From the NCBI GenBank assembly GCA_964567855.1, contig CAZMOE010000003.1:106094-170093 (forward strand): a stretch of DNA of 64,000 bases. The letters are read 5' to 3'. The position numbers and the translations under genes were made by a program. This document shows, piece by piece, positions 1 through 8,013 of the stretch (positions within the stretch are counted from its first letter, which is position 1; each line of letters begins with the position of its first letter). The notes below the pieces were generated by a model. It saw only the letters and a list, made by a program, of their open reading frames with translations, was not told the origin of the DNA and did not search any database. The DNA comes from Liminaster sp964567855 (lineage in GTDB: Bacteria; Bacteroidota; Bacteroidia; Bacteroidales; UBA3663).

Positions 1-1
1 A

Positions 2-421
2 GTGACTAAACCCAAGAATAGGCGAACATTATTCAAACAACGCTTGCAATATAACGAAGAAACAGGAATCATCGTGCCCCCTCGTTTTTCCGAAAACGAG
101 GAAATATGGATAGAATATATCAGGAACAATTTTCCTTTTAATCCGCGACACTATTTCATTTATAATTCCCTTTTGGATTCTAAGAAGCCGGCCATTGTAA
201 TTTCTTTTTTAGTACACAAAGACGGGGCGGTAAGTGATCCCATAATCGTGCAATCGCCAAAAATGAAATTAAAAAGGTTGAGATATTTCTTTAAGCGAAT
301 GCCTTATTGGTTGCCGGCCATAAATTGGGCCGGGGAACCAGTGGATGCCTATTACACCATGCAATTGGATGAAAGGATCTTCTATGATTTCCCCGAGCAA
401 TATATCCGCGATAACCCTTGA
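2..421 (+). CDS. TonB C-terminal domain protein, probably cut at its 5' end by the window edge
   Basis: The reading frame is open from the first bases and has no signal peptide, unlike the related proteins just downstream, so the true start is probably upstream of the window; GTG at 2 is only the first possible start seen. Residues about 35-130 resemble the TonB C-terminal fold: an initial helix (EEIWIEYIRNNF), a beta strand (PAIVISFLVHKDGAVSD), a short helix ending FFKRMPYWLPA, and a last strand (YYTMQLDE). In typical TonB this domain contacts the TonB box of outer-membrane transporters, but no membrane anchor or proline-rich linker is visible here. It is the first of four such genes in 3.7 kb. 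Domain call by pattern; exact role unknown. Confidence 0.65.
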   Translation: MTKPKNRRTLFKQRLQYNEETGIIVPPRFSENEEIWIEYIRNNFPFNPRHYFIYNSLLDSKKPAIVISFLVHKDGAVSDPIIVQSPKMKLKRLRYFFKRMPYWLPAINWAGEPVDAYYTMQLDERIFYDFPEQYIRDNP

Positions 422-587
422 ATTCTGTTTATGCGAGTGTCACAGATGTAAGCTTATGCAGGAATTTCATCCGGTATGAAGGAAACTGGAATTATTTTCC
501 ATCTTTCATCCGCCATATAGCCCACACTTGAACATTGCCGGGACCCATTAACGAATCTTCAAGGAAAAATGTATAAAAATAATCACT

Positions 588-1298
588 ATGAAAGAAATTG
601 TTTTAATTATTCTTTACTTCCTCACATGCAATATCATGCGGGGACAGTATTCAAATCACACAAGTGACTCCGTTAAATCAGATATAGACGGAACATACGT
701 CCCAGAAGTAATTTATACCGTAACCAATGGAGGTAAATACAATTTGCATGGTATGCCCCCCATCCAATCCAACCCGGGAAATTTCAAAAATATAACACCA
801 TACACCCCCATTTCGAAAGTAAATTTCTCTATAAACAATACCGCCTATCAAGCCCGCCTCTTGAAATATAAAGGATGGGTAAATACGACTCCCGGAGATT
901 ATAACGTATTTAGACTTTACAGTAATGATGAAAAGTTATTAGAGTTTATAGAATATTCTTCTTGGGTAAAGATTGACGAAAACCAAAAAATCTATTCTTC
1001 TTTCCCTAATGATTATTTTCATATTTTTCAAATGGACAATGGAATCACCATCATTATCCTTGTAGGATACACCTATAACAGTTGTCCTCCAAACCTAACA
1101 TTTATTGCCGTCCAAGGCAACCGGGCAGAAGTCATTTTCAATCCCAAAGAAAAATATATCATCAAAGACATTATCAAACAAGAAGGTGGATATTTCGAAT
1201 TAGAATTACAAGATGCCCCATTGATGAGTGATACTAATTTCCAGCCCAACGTACATACCTTAAAGGCTATGTCTAATGGAATGTTCCTTGAGCAATGA
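588..1298 (+). CDS. Unknown secreted protein
   Basis: Encodes 236 residues beginning with a hydrophobic stretch (residues 4-17) followed by polar sequence, consistent with a signal peptide cleaved near residue 20, so export to the periplasm or beyond is likely. I do not recognise the family. The mature part is rich in Asn, Tyr and Ile and looks like a small beta-rich domain, with a strongly hydrophobic strand (GITIIILVGYTY) near residues 150-161. It sits between TonB C-terminal-domain genes, is separated from them by 166 and 267 bp, and shares their low GC. Whether it works with them is unknown. Confidence 0.6.
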   Translation: MKEIVLIILYFLTCNIMRGQYSNHTSDSVKSDIDGTYVPEVIYTVTNGGKYNLHGMPPIQSNPGNFKNITPYTPISKVNFSINNTAYQARLLKYKGWVNTTPGDYNVFRLYSNDEKLLEFIEYSSWVKIDENQKIYSSFPNDYFHIFQMDNGITIIILVGYTYNSCPPNLTFIAVQGNRAEVIFNPKEKYIIKDIIKQEGGYFELELQDAPLMSDTNFQPNVHTLKAMSNGMFLEQ

Positions 1299-1565
1299 AG
1301 ATCTAACTTTCAAAATAACTTTTGCATTGTCAACACTTCAAGTACTATGATCATCCATAACAGCAAATATATTCGAGAGAAAAATCTCAAGAACCGTTCG
1401 GGGCCTTAAAAAGTCTTCATTATAACATCCAATAAGGTTCATCAGCCCTCACCACAGTAGTCCCATCACTGACAGATCCTCAAAATGAAAAATGCAGTAT
1501 CGGACAGTAGCAACCACAAACGATAAGGCCTTTTCCATATTGAACATTCATATACATCTACGATC

Positions 1566-2066
1566 ATGAATAAAATATTTTTCATTTTTCTGGCCACTTT
1601 CATCCTCTGCGACACCTCCATTATGGCACAAGTAGATTGTAGCAAACCATTCATTTCTTATGCGGAAAAACACGGACTAAGTGCACCGCATGAATGCGAA
1701 ATCCCGCCACAATATCACTATGGAGATCTTGCAGTAAGAAGATATATCTGTGCAAATTTTACATATCCAAAAGAGGCTATAAAGGAAAGAATCAACGGAG
1801 TCATGAAAGTCCGCTTTTTAATCAAAAAAGATGGAAGCATAGGAGATATTCATATCCTGCAATCTCCATCAAAACTTCTCTCCAAGGCCATGATAACCGT
1901 CATAAAACACATGCCTCGCTGGGAGCCCGGAAAAGATTTTTTAGGGAATCCAATAGATGAATATTATACTATTGAATATTGGTTTAATTGCGATAAATTC
2001 CAATCTTTACGTCATAAGCTTTGGTTAAGAAGATATAGAAATGATGAGGTATATACCCCTCTTTAA
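1566..2066 (+). CDS. Secreted TonB C-terminal domain protein
   Basis: A 166-residue protein with a clear signal peptide (hydrophobic residues 4-18, likely cleavage after TSIMA at about residue 21). The rest is essentially one TonB C-terminal domain: helix YGDLAVRRYICANFTYPKEA, strands MKVRFLIKKDGSIGDIHI, helix ending VIKHMPRWEPGK, and a final strand (YYTIEY). The RW/WEPG segment is typical of Bacteroidota 'energy transducer TonB' entries. There is no transmembrane anchor and no proline-rich spacer, so it cannot be a classical TonB; it is probably a free periplasmic domain. The next paralogue starts 16 bp downstream, suggesting co-transcription. Confidence 0.7.
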   Translation: MNKIFFIFLATFILCDTSIMAQVDCSKPFISYAEKHGLSAPHECEIPPQYHYGDLAVRRYICANFTYPKEAIKERINGVMKVRFLIKKDGSIGDIHILQSPSKLLSKAMITVIKHMPRWEPGKDFLGNPIDEYYTIEYWFNCDKFQSLRHKLWLRRYRNDEVYTPL

Positions 2067-2082
2067 TATATAACAAATAAAA

Positions 2083-2610
2083 ATGTATATGAAATATCTT
2101 ACAATATTCGCAATAGGTTTTCTTCTAACACAAGAAATTCAGTCCATCGACGCACAGGTAACCCATAACCTGCCGTTTACCCCTACAACCATACGGCAAA
2201 ACCCCACTCCTGTCAATGTTCTATCGCAAATGCCAGAATATCCTGGAGGGGAAGATGCCTTAAATCTCTATATCCGTGCAAATCTTCACAAATCTGTTAT
2301 TTATTATTACACAAAGGATCTTCCTTCAGATATTTGCAGGCCAACGATTGTCTCTTTTATCGTAAGAGCTGATGGTTCTTTGTCAAATATCAAGATCAAA
2401 CAATGCCCTTCTAATGGCTGGGGAAAAAGATACGACAAAATGATTATGACCCTCATTAAAAATATGCCGCAATGGAATCCCGGTCTGAATCAGAACGGTC
2501 AGCCAAGATCATGCAGTTACACACTGAAGATCGATGAAACCGTATTGTTCGACTTTCCCGGACAAACGATGTATGATGATTTAAGAGACGAATGGAGCGC
2601 CAACCCGTAA
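2083..2610 (+). CDS. Secreted TonB C-terminal domain protein
   Basis: A 175-residue paralogue of the preceding gene. Two starts are possible, ATG at 2083 and ATG at 2089; the second leaves the shorter signal peptide beginning MKYLTIFAIGF, and either gives an exported product. Mature residues about 60-165 form a TonB C-terminal domain: PEYPGGEDALNLYIRANL, an expanded loop, RPTIVSFIVRADGSLSNI, then MTLIKNMPQWNPGL and a closing strand. The PGG(E/T) motif followed by an amphipathic helix is characteristic of this family in Bacteroidota. It lies 16 bp after the previous gene. Function beyond the domain is not known. Confidence 0.7.
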   Translation: MYMKYLTIFAIGFLLTQEIQSIDAQVTHNLPFTPTTIRQNPTPVNVLSQMPEYPGGEDALNLYIRANLHKSVIYYYTKDLPSDICRPTIVSFIVRADGSLSNIKIKQCPSNGWGKRYDKMIMTLIKNMPQWNPGLNQNGQPRSCSYTLKIDETVLFDFPGQTMYDDLRDEWSANP

Positions 2611-2820
2611 CATCATCCTGACAGTATCACAAACGCGCCAACAACCGAAACGCAAATATAGAATCGTCAACTGATGAAACCAGGCATCTCAGCTTATAAC
2701 CATCTGAGACAAAGCAGGAAATTGACATCTTTACATTAAAGAAACAAAGGCCCCAGCCCCTTTTCCAAAGATATCAGTTGAAATTTCGGAAACAAAACAA
2801 ATAAAATTAGCGTATTTTCA

Positions 2821-2828
2821 TATATTTG
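2821..2828 (+). promoter_or_regulatory. Candidate -7 promoter element TATATTTG
   Basis: The 316-bp gap between the TonB-domain genes at 2611-2926 holds no convincing gene. It contains one match to the Bacteroidota -7 consensus TAnnTTTG about 100 bp before the next start codon, but no clear TTTG box about 20 bp upstream. A weak 6-bp stem (TCTCAG at 2687, CTGAGA at 2704) lies shortly after the previous gene. Confidence 0.3.
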
Positions 2829-2926
2829 CGAAAATCAACGAATTATCTGAGCCAGACAATACTCAGTCTGTTACGCCTTGGAAAATATTTACGTCGAAAT
2901 CCATACTCTGTAAAATATCATCTGTT

Positions 2927-3736
2927 ATGAAACTGTCCCATTCTTCCCTCTATACCGCACTGCTTTTCGCACTGCTCCCATTGACAATTTCCGCACAAAC
3001 CCGGGATTCCCTCCCGGAACCACCCGACAGAAGCACGGTACAGGCTACCACCGACGGCCTGGCAAAACAAGCGGAATTCCCAGGTGGAACCGAAATAATG
3101 AAAGCCTATATCCGACGTGAATTGAAATATCCGGAAGAACTGGCAAACAAAAAAATGGAGGGACATGTCACCCTACGGTTCGTGATTATGCCGGATGGCA
3201 GCATAGACAGCATCCGCCCCCTGCGGACAGCACATCCGCTTTTCACGGAAGAGGCTATCCGCGTCGTCCAATCCATGCCATGGTGGTCGCCGGCCATAGA
3301 TACGCTGGGCAAAGCCGTGGCCAGCGACTGGATTCTTCCGATCTCATTCCAGTTGCAATCTCCACAGACAAAAAAAACAGAATTTGCAACAGATACAGTA
3401 CCTCCCACACAACAACCGGACTCCGGCCGTATAATAATAGAGCAGAAACCGGCCTTTCCGGGCGGCAACGCGGCCCTGATGGAATATATGTCCGGAAATT
3501 TGCACTATCCGCTGAACGCTATAAGAGAAAAAATACAAGGGAAGGTTGTCGTCTCCTTTTTCGTTGGAACAAACGGCGAAATTGAAGAGATAAAAGTCAT
3601 AAAGTCCCCTCATAAATACCTGAGTAAAGAGGCTATCCGAATCGTAAAAAAGATGCCGAAGTGGGAACCCGGCCTTAAAAATGGAAAACCGGTACGGGTA
3701 CAATACGCTTTACCGGTGACATTTAAATTACCGTAG
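2927..3736 (+). CDS. Secreted protein with two tandem TonB C-terminal domains
   Basis: A 269-residue exported protein with a signal peptide ending near SAQ (residue 24). It contains two TonB C-terminal domains. The first spans residues about 45-140 (AEFPGGTEIMKAYIRRELKY ... VRFVIMPDGSIDSI-like strand ... VVQSMPWWSPA). The second spans about 175-268 (PAFPGGNAALMEYMSGNLHY ... VVSFFVGTNGEIEEI ... IVKKMPKWEPGL). They are joined by a short Thr/Pro/Gln linker. Classical TonB has one such domain behind a membrane anchor and proline-rich arm, and both are absent. GC is higher than in the three upstream relatives. A tandem pair could bridge two partners, but that is inference. Confidence 0.7.
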   Translation: MKLSHSSLYTALLFALLPLTISAQTRDSLPEPPDRSTVQATTDGLAKQAEFPGGTEIMKAYIRRELKYPEELANKKMEGHVTLRFVIMPDGSIDSIRPLRTAHPLFTEEAIRVVQSMPWWSPAIDTLGKAVASDWILPISFQLQSPQTKKTEFATDTVPPTQQPDSGRIIIEQKPAFPGGNAALMEYMSGNLHYPLNAIREKIQGKVVVSFFVGTNGEIEEIKVIKSPHKYLSKEAIRIVKKMPKWEPGLKNGKPVRVQYALPVTFKLP

Positions 3737-3874
3737 CATTTCTTTTAAAAACGCCACTTTTCTCTCCAAGAAAAAAGTCCGAAATATCCCTCGGGGTACC
3801 ACTATCGGCGAACATGTAAAGGTCGTCTGTAACCTTGACAAAAGAAGCGGATTTCCAGCATCCGGCAATATATA

Positions 3875-3903
3875 AAACTCCTGTCAATACGGCAGGAGTT
3901 TTG
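3875..3903. terminator. Intrinsic terminator hairpin
   Basis: A perfect 10-bp stem (AAAACTCCTG / CAGGAGTTTT) with a 9-nt loop. The A and T runs on the two sides allow termination in either direction. It closes the TonB-domain cluster and insulates the downstream regulator. Confidence 0.7.
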
Positions 3904-3921
3904 TCCATATTCCGCCCATCG

Positions 3922-3957
3922 TTTGTCAAAACTTTGTCAAGTTAAAAATGACAAACA
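3922..3957. promoter_or_regulatory. Cluster of TTTGTCA half-sites upstream of the TPR/HTH regulator
   Basis: Three copies of TTTGTCA occur within 36 bp: 3923-3929 and 3934-3940 in direct orientation, and 3950-3956 inverted. The outer pair form an inverted repeat (GTTTGTC / GACAAAC). The cluster lies just upstream of the candidate -7 box and may be an operator, possibly for autoregulation. Inference from repeat arrangement only. Confidence 0.35.
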
Positions 3958-3972
3958 GGCTTTATTTCTCCG

Positions 3973-3980
3973 TATCTTTG
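3973..3980 (+). promoter_or_regulatory. Candidate -7 promoter element TATCTTTG
   Basis: Exact match to TAnnTTTG, 36 bp before the ATG of the regulator gene. A TTTG at the usual -33 distance is not present, so an activator binding the TTTGTCA cluster upstream may be needed. Confidence 0.4.
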
Positions 3981-4016
3981 TCGGCAACAATAACAAATCT
4001 ATGAAATAACATCATA

Positions 4017-5396
4017 ATGAGAGCATTTTCATTTGCCATAATCCTGATACTTCTTTCCATCACTACGGCCTGCCGGCACAACACGGTCACCGACCGCGTG
4101 CTTGAATATTACAGCCTCGGACAGCATTCGTTAGAGGAACACGACGCGCCGCAAGCCGATATATGGTTCCGAAACGCCATCGAAGCCGATGACGGATCGG
4201 TCGACCGGCAGATTATAGGCGAAATTCTCCTGCAACGGGCCTCTCTGCTGTATGAATGCGGCCTATATGACCAGACATTGGAGATCGCGCAGGAGATCAT
4301 CGGCCAGAACAACGACACGTACGACAACACCCTGCTGACGGAAGCCCGCCGGACGGCAGGACGATGCCTCTATGCGACCGAACAACCCGACGAAGCCGAC
4401 CGCCTCTTCCGCCAGGCAACGGAAGAGGCATTTGCCCGGGGCGACACGATGCTATGGATAGACCTGCAGAGCGAATGGGCGGCACGCAGTTACGACAATA
4501 ATGCTCCCTGGCAGACCATCCGGCTCTTGGATAACCTTTCGCCCTACCATCCGGACCTTTATACTTATTACTGCGCATTGGGGGACATCGCTCTTGACCG
4601 GGCCGCCTATGACAGCGCCTATCAGGCATTCGGCCGGCTCTACGACTGTCCGAACCTGTACTTCCGCCAATACGGTTTCGCCCGCATGGCCGAAGCCCAG
4701 TACAAGCTCGGAGAGCTGGATAAAGCCTACCGGCTGCTACTTTTCGCATTCGACCTGAAAGATTCGCTCTACGCCGAGCAAAAGAGCGCCGATATCGTAA
4801 AGATACACTCCCTGTACGACTACAATGCCCAGCAGAAACTGCGTGAAAAAAGTCAACGGGACAACCGGAATCTGTTACTGACAACTACCTTCCTACTGCT
4901 GATGCTGCTGGCAGGTATCCTCTATCTGCGACACCGCTATCGCCGCCGCATGGCCGACAAAGAACGGCAGATTCGGAACGTGAGGCTACTCCTCGACAAG
5001 GTACGGAAAGAACAGCAGGAGAAACAGGAAGAACTGCGCCTCCAGACAGAGCACAAGGCCGCACTCGATTTCCAGGGGACGCCCCTTTACCTTCGTTTTG
5101 AAAAGTCGGCGACCGACGGCTCCGTCGTTTCCGAACAGGACTGGCAGGATCTGTCGGAAGCGATCGACGACACCTCACCCGGATTCCTGCTCAAACTGCG
5201 CGGGCTGGCCCGCCTGTCAGAAATGGAATTGCGCATCTCCATACTGGTGAAGCTCGGATTCTCGGCTTCGCAGACAGCTGCCATTTTGCACCGTTCCCCA
5301 TCGGCCATATCGGCGGCCCGCCGGCGACTATTCGAGAAAGTAACCGGCAAAGAGGGCTCGGCCGGCGACTGGGACAAAATCGTAGAACGTCTGTAA
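4017..5396 (+). CDS. TPR / membrane / HTH transcriptional regulator (lipoprotein-type signal)
   Basis: A 459-residue protein. Residues 1-19 end in a lipobox-like TTAC, so the N-terminus may be lipidated on the periplasmic side. Residues about 30-275 are tetratricopeptide-like helical repeats. A transmembrane helix (LLLTTTFLLLMLLAGILYL) lies near 286-304, followed by a charged coiled coil (about 310-350). The C-terminal 60 residues hold a LuxR/sigma-like helix-turn-helix (LGFSASQTAAILHRSPSAIS, about 410-430). The layout implies periplasmic sensing and cytoplasmic DNA binding in one polypeptide, a pattern known in Bacteroidota. The ligand and target genes are unknown; the TTTGTCA cluster upstream is a candidate site. 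A second protein of this architecture is at 35980-37770. Confidence 0.75.
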   Translation: MRAFSFAIILILLSITTACRHNTVTDRVLEYYSLGQHSLEEHDAPQADIWFRNAIEADDGSVDRQIIGEILLQRASLLYECGLYDQTLEIAQEIIGQNNDTYDNTLLTEARRTAGRCLYATEQPDEADRLFRQATEEAFARGDTMLWIDLQSEWAARSYDNNAPWQTIRLLDNLSPYHPDLYTYYCALGDIALDRAAYDSAYQAFGRLYDCPNLYFRQYGFARMAEAQYKLGELDKAYRLLLFAFDLKDSLYAEQKSADIVKIHSLYDYNAQQKLREKSQRDNRNLLLTTTFLLLMLLAGILYLRHRYRRRMADKERQIRNVRLLLDKVRKEQQEKQEELRLQTEHKAALDFQGTPLYLRFEKSATDGSVVSEQDWQDLSEAIDDTSPGFLLKLRGLARLSEMELRISILVKLGFSASQTAAILHRSPSAISAARRRLFEKVTGKEGSAGDWDKIVERL

Positions 5397-5463
5397 CAGA
5401 CAGCAATACCGTTCCAAAACAGAGATGTACATAAAAAATCCTTTCACTCAAACATATTCCGCC

Positions 5464-6033
5464 ATGATGAAATATCTGCATATATTCATTGCCGCCATAG
5501 GTTTGTCTCTCTTTGCAGGAGATGCTGTAAAGTCGCACGCCAGCGGCATTTTCCAGCTGACCGATGCCGACCGTACGCTGACAGCCATCGCCCTGCGGCT
5601 GCAAAACCTCATCCAGCTCACGCCGAAGCAACGTACGACGCTGAAAGCAGCCCTGCACGCCATGAATAACGACCTCCCGGCCGATTCGCTCAACCGGCTC
5701 GACCACGAAGCGGTCCTGAACGTCCTCGACAACAGGCAATTCAGGCTCGTGATCGCCTCCCGCTATGCGGAAGCCATAGACAACGAAGTGGCAACCCTTT
5801 GGACCGAGCTGTTCAAAGCCAACCGGACCAAAGATCTCAATCCGCAGCAATCGGGGATCACCATTCGGAATTATTTCATCGATATGTACTCGGTAGAGGA
5901 AATCTACTGGAATGATCCGGTTTCACGACAAGCGGAACAACACCGCATCAAGGCCTACGCGCCTATAGAAATCAGACGTTATCACCAGCTCCAACTCAAA
6001 AAGAATTCTCCCAAACATCGCTACCGTTGGTAA
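5464..6033 (+). CDS. Small exported protein of unknown function
   Basis: About 189 residues from the ATG at 5464. An in-frame ATG at 5425 would add 13 polar residues in front of the signal peptide, so it is less likely. The hydrophobic stretch YLHIFIAAIGLSLFAG marks export. The mature protein is helical and rich in Arg, Gln and Leu, with a segment (QLTPKQRTTLKAALHAMNND) reminiscent of Spy/CpxP-like helical proteins, although no family can be assigned. It ends in a basic tail. It lies 67 bp downstream of the TPR/HTH regulator, so the two may be co-transcribed or functionally linked. Confidence 0.6.
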   Translation: MMKYLHIFIAAIGLSLFAGDAVKSHASGIFQLTDADRTLTAIALRLQNLIQLTPKQRTTLKAALHAMNNDLPADSLNRLDHEAVLNVLDNRQFRLVIASRYAEAIDNEVATLWTELFKANRTKDLNPQQSGITIRNYFIDMYSVEEIYWNDPVSRQAEQHRIKAYAPIEIRRYHQLQLKKNSPKHRYRW

Positions 6034-6057
6034 AACGGTTTCCCGGAAAACCGCACT

Positions 6058-6113
6058 GAACACAAAATATGCCCCCGATGGGCAAATGTCCATCGGAGGC
6101 ATATTTTGTGTTC
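6058..6113. terminator. Long bidirectional terminator hairpin
   Basis: A 24-bp stem with one mismatch: GAACACAAAATATGCC and CCGATGG pair with their complements around an 8-nt loop. It lies between convergent genes (the exported protein and tyrS), with A- and T-rich stretches inside the stem. Confidence 0.7.
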
Positions 6114-6120
6114 AACCGCC

Positions 6121-6137
6121 ATCCGCCTGCGGCGGAT
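6121..6137. terminator. Short GC-rich hairpin after tyrS
   Basis: A perfect 7-bp stem (ATCCGCC / GGCGGAT) with a 3-nt TGC loop, 15 bp beyond the tyrS stop codon. It probably adds to termination together with the longer adjacent hairpin; it has no T run of its own. Confidence 0.4.
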
Positions 6138-6152
6138 GTATTGCAATCATAT

Positions 6153-7469
6153 TCAGCCCACAGTAATCAGATAATAGTTCTTCTTGCCTTTCTGCACGAC
6201 AACGTATTTGCCCTGGATCAGATCATCGCGGGTAATCGGCTGATCGAATGCGGCAAGTTTCGTTTTGTTGACACTTACGCCGCCACCCTGCACGAGTTTG
6301 CGCATCTCTCCTTTAGAGGCAAAGATCGGCGCCACGCCTTCACTGGCCGGCACGCACTCGGTGCAAAGATCGACCGCTTTTATTCCCTCGGCAAAAGCCC
6401 CGGCAGAAACAGAATAGGCCGGCACGGCTTCAAACACCTGCAAAAGAGTCTCTTCGTCCAAAGCGCGGAGGGCGGAAGCATCGGCATTGCCGAAAAGAAC
6501 GTTGGAGGCGGCAACGGCCTGCTCATAGTCGGCCTCGCTGTGCACCATGACGGTGAGTTCCTTTGCCAGACGCTTCTGCAACGGACGCAAGTGAGGGGCA
6601 GCAGCCTGCTCGGCCTCTATAGCCTCGATTTCCTCGCGGGTCAACGAGGTGAAGATGCGGATATAGCGGGCGGCGTCATCGTCACTGACATTGAGCCAGA
6701 ACTGATAGAACTTGTAGGGAGAGGTATAACGACGGTCCAGCCAGACATTGCCTGACTCGGTCTTGCCGAACTTCTTGCCGTCGGCCTTCGTAATGAGCGG
6801 GCAGGTAATGGCAAAAGCCTCGGCTCCGGTTACCTTGCGGATCATTTCACAACCCGTGGTAATGTTGCCCCACTGATCGGCACCGCCCAACTGTAGCTTG
6901 CAGTTCTTTTCACTATTCAGATGCAGGAAATCATATCCCTGCAAAAGTTGATAGGAAAATTCGGTAAACGACATGCCGTCGGCTCCATTGTCACCCGTCA
7001 GACGACGCTTCACGGAGTCTTTGCTCATCATATAGTTGACCGTAATGAGTTTGCCGACATTGCGGATGAAGTCCAAGAAGGAAAAATTCTTCATCCAGTC
7101 ATAATTGTTAACCAGTTCGGCGGCATTCGGAGCGTCGCTGTCGAAATCAAGGAACTTGGAGAGCTGGCGGCGGATGCATTCCTGATTATGACGAAGGCGT
7201 TCCTCGTCGATCAGAACACGTTCCTTGGATTTTCCCGAAGGATCACCGATCATACCCGTAGCACCACCGATCAGAGCGATCGGCTTATGTCCCGCCCGCT
7301 GGAAATGGCGGAGCATCATCACCCCCACCAGGTGTCCGATATGAAGAGAATCGGCTGTCGGGTCGATGCCCAGATAAGCCGCTGTCATTTCTTTCTGCAA
7401 CTGTTCTTCTGTACCCGGCATCATATCCTGAATCATGCCGCGCCATTTAAGTTCTTGTACGAAATTCAT
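6153..7469 (-). CDS. tyrS: Tyrosyl-tRNA synthetase
   Basis: Charges tRNA-Tyr with tyrosine in the cytoplasm. It has 438 residues, close to the usual bacterial length. Visible class I synthetase motifs are HIGH at residues 43-46 (DSLHIGHLVG), the tyrosine-pocket segment QLGGADQWGNITTG near 190-203, and a KMSKS-like loop KFGKTESGN near 232. The C-terminal 60 residues (VSVNKTKL ... LIQGKYVVVQKGKKNYYLI) form an S4 RNA-binding domain. The gene stands alone, has its own promoter at 7515-7546, and ends in two hairpins. Function is certain from family motifs. Confidence 0.97.
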   Translation of the reverse strand: MNFVQELKWRGMIQDMMPGTEEQLQKEMTAAYLGIDPTADSLHIGHLVGVMMLRHFQRAGHKPIALIGGATGMIGDPSGKSKERVLIDEERLRHNQECIRRQLSKFLDFDSDAPNAAELVNNYDWMKNFSFLDFIRNVGKLITVNYMMSKDSVKRRLTGDNGADGMSFTEFSYQLLQGYDFLHLNSEKNCKLQLGGADQWGNITTGCEMIRKVTGAEAFAITCPLITKADGKKFGKTESGNVWLDRRYTSPYKFYQFWLNVSDDDAARYIRIFTSLTREEIEAIEAEQAAAPHLRPLQKRLAKELTVMVHSEADYEQAVAASNVLFGNADASALRALDEETLLQVFEAVPAYSVSAGAFAEGIKAVDLCTECVPASEGVAPIFASKGEMRKLVQGGGVSVNKTKLAAFDQPITRDDLIQGKYVVVQKGKKNYYLITVG

Positions 7470-7514
7470 CGAATGAGATAGCGTTTTAAGAATGAATTGT
7501 TATTGATTTTCCGG

Positions 7515-7546
7515 CAAATTTAAACATTATTATCCAATCGGCCAAA
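7515..7546 (-). promoter_or_regulatory. Promoter of tyrS (-33/-7 type)
   Basis: On the minus strand, TAAATTTG (-7, at 7515-7522) and TTTG (-33, at 7543-7546) are spaced by 20 bp, matching the Bacteroidota housekeeping consensus. The -7 box is about 46 bp upstream of the tyrS ATG. Confidence 0.55.
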
Positions 7547-7953
7547 ATCAAAGTGTGTAATTTTGACCGTACGGCATATTCTCCGTTTCCGACACGGTAC
7601 CAAGGGAAAACAAATGTATGACAAGGAGACACAATTCCGGCCGAACCCCCACCTCCATCATCATCGCCCGCTGCGACATTCCCGAAAGCGGCAAACATAA
7701 ACAAGGCTGCTCCCGCGGCTTTGCAGGAGGCGACAGACAGAAGGTCACCACCACCCCCGGGGATTCATGAAACGACACCCTCAATATAAAACTCCTTTCA
7801 CCCGCGGCCGCATGAATTCCTGACAACAACCATGGCCTTTCCCTCCGGACAGCGATCCGTTCCGAGGCCATATCCGAAGCTTCCGCGTATCAGGAAAGAA
7901 CCGGTATCGCACTTGTTGCCTCCTGCGGCTCCGCAGACAGAAGAAAACAGGAT
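7547..7953. other. Intergenic stretch without a recognisable gene
   Basis: About 400 bp between the tyrS promoter and the terminator of the glycogen operon. Open frames here give Arg/Cys/Ser-rich translations with no family resemblance or codon-usage support. I see no repeat or RNA fold. Confidence 0.4.
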
Positions 7954-7988
7954 AAAAAAATCGCTGTCCGGAAATTTCCGGACAGCGA
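7954..7988 (-). terminator. Intrinsic terminator of the glycogen operon
   Basis: A 28-bp perfect palindrome at 7961-7988 (arms TCGCTGTCCGGAAA and its complement) is followed on the minus strand by seven T. It begins 26 bp after the phosphorylase stop codon. Confidence 0.85.
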
Positions 7989-8013
7989 ATACATACATGT
8001 GAACCGCATAGTT

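Noticed and set aside
7961..7988. 28-bp perfect palindrome as a recombination or operator site
   Set aside because: It lies 26 bp after a stop codon and is followed by seven T on the transcribed strand, so an intrinsic terminator explains it fully.
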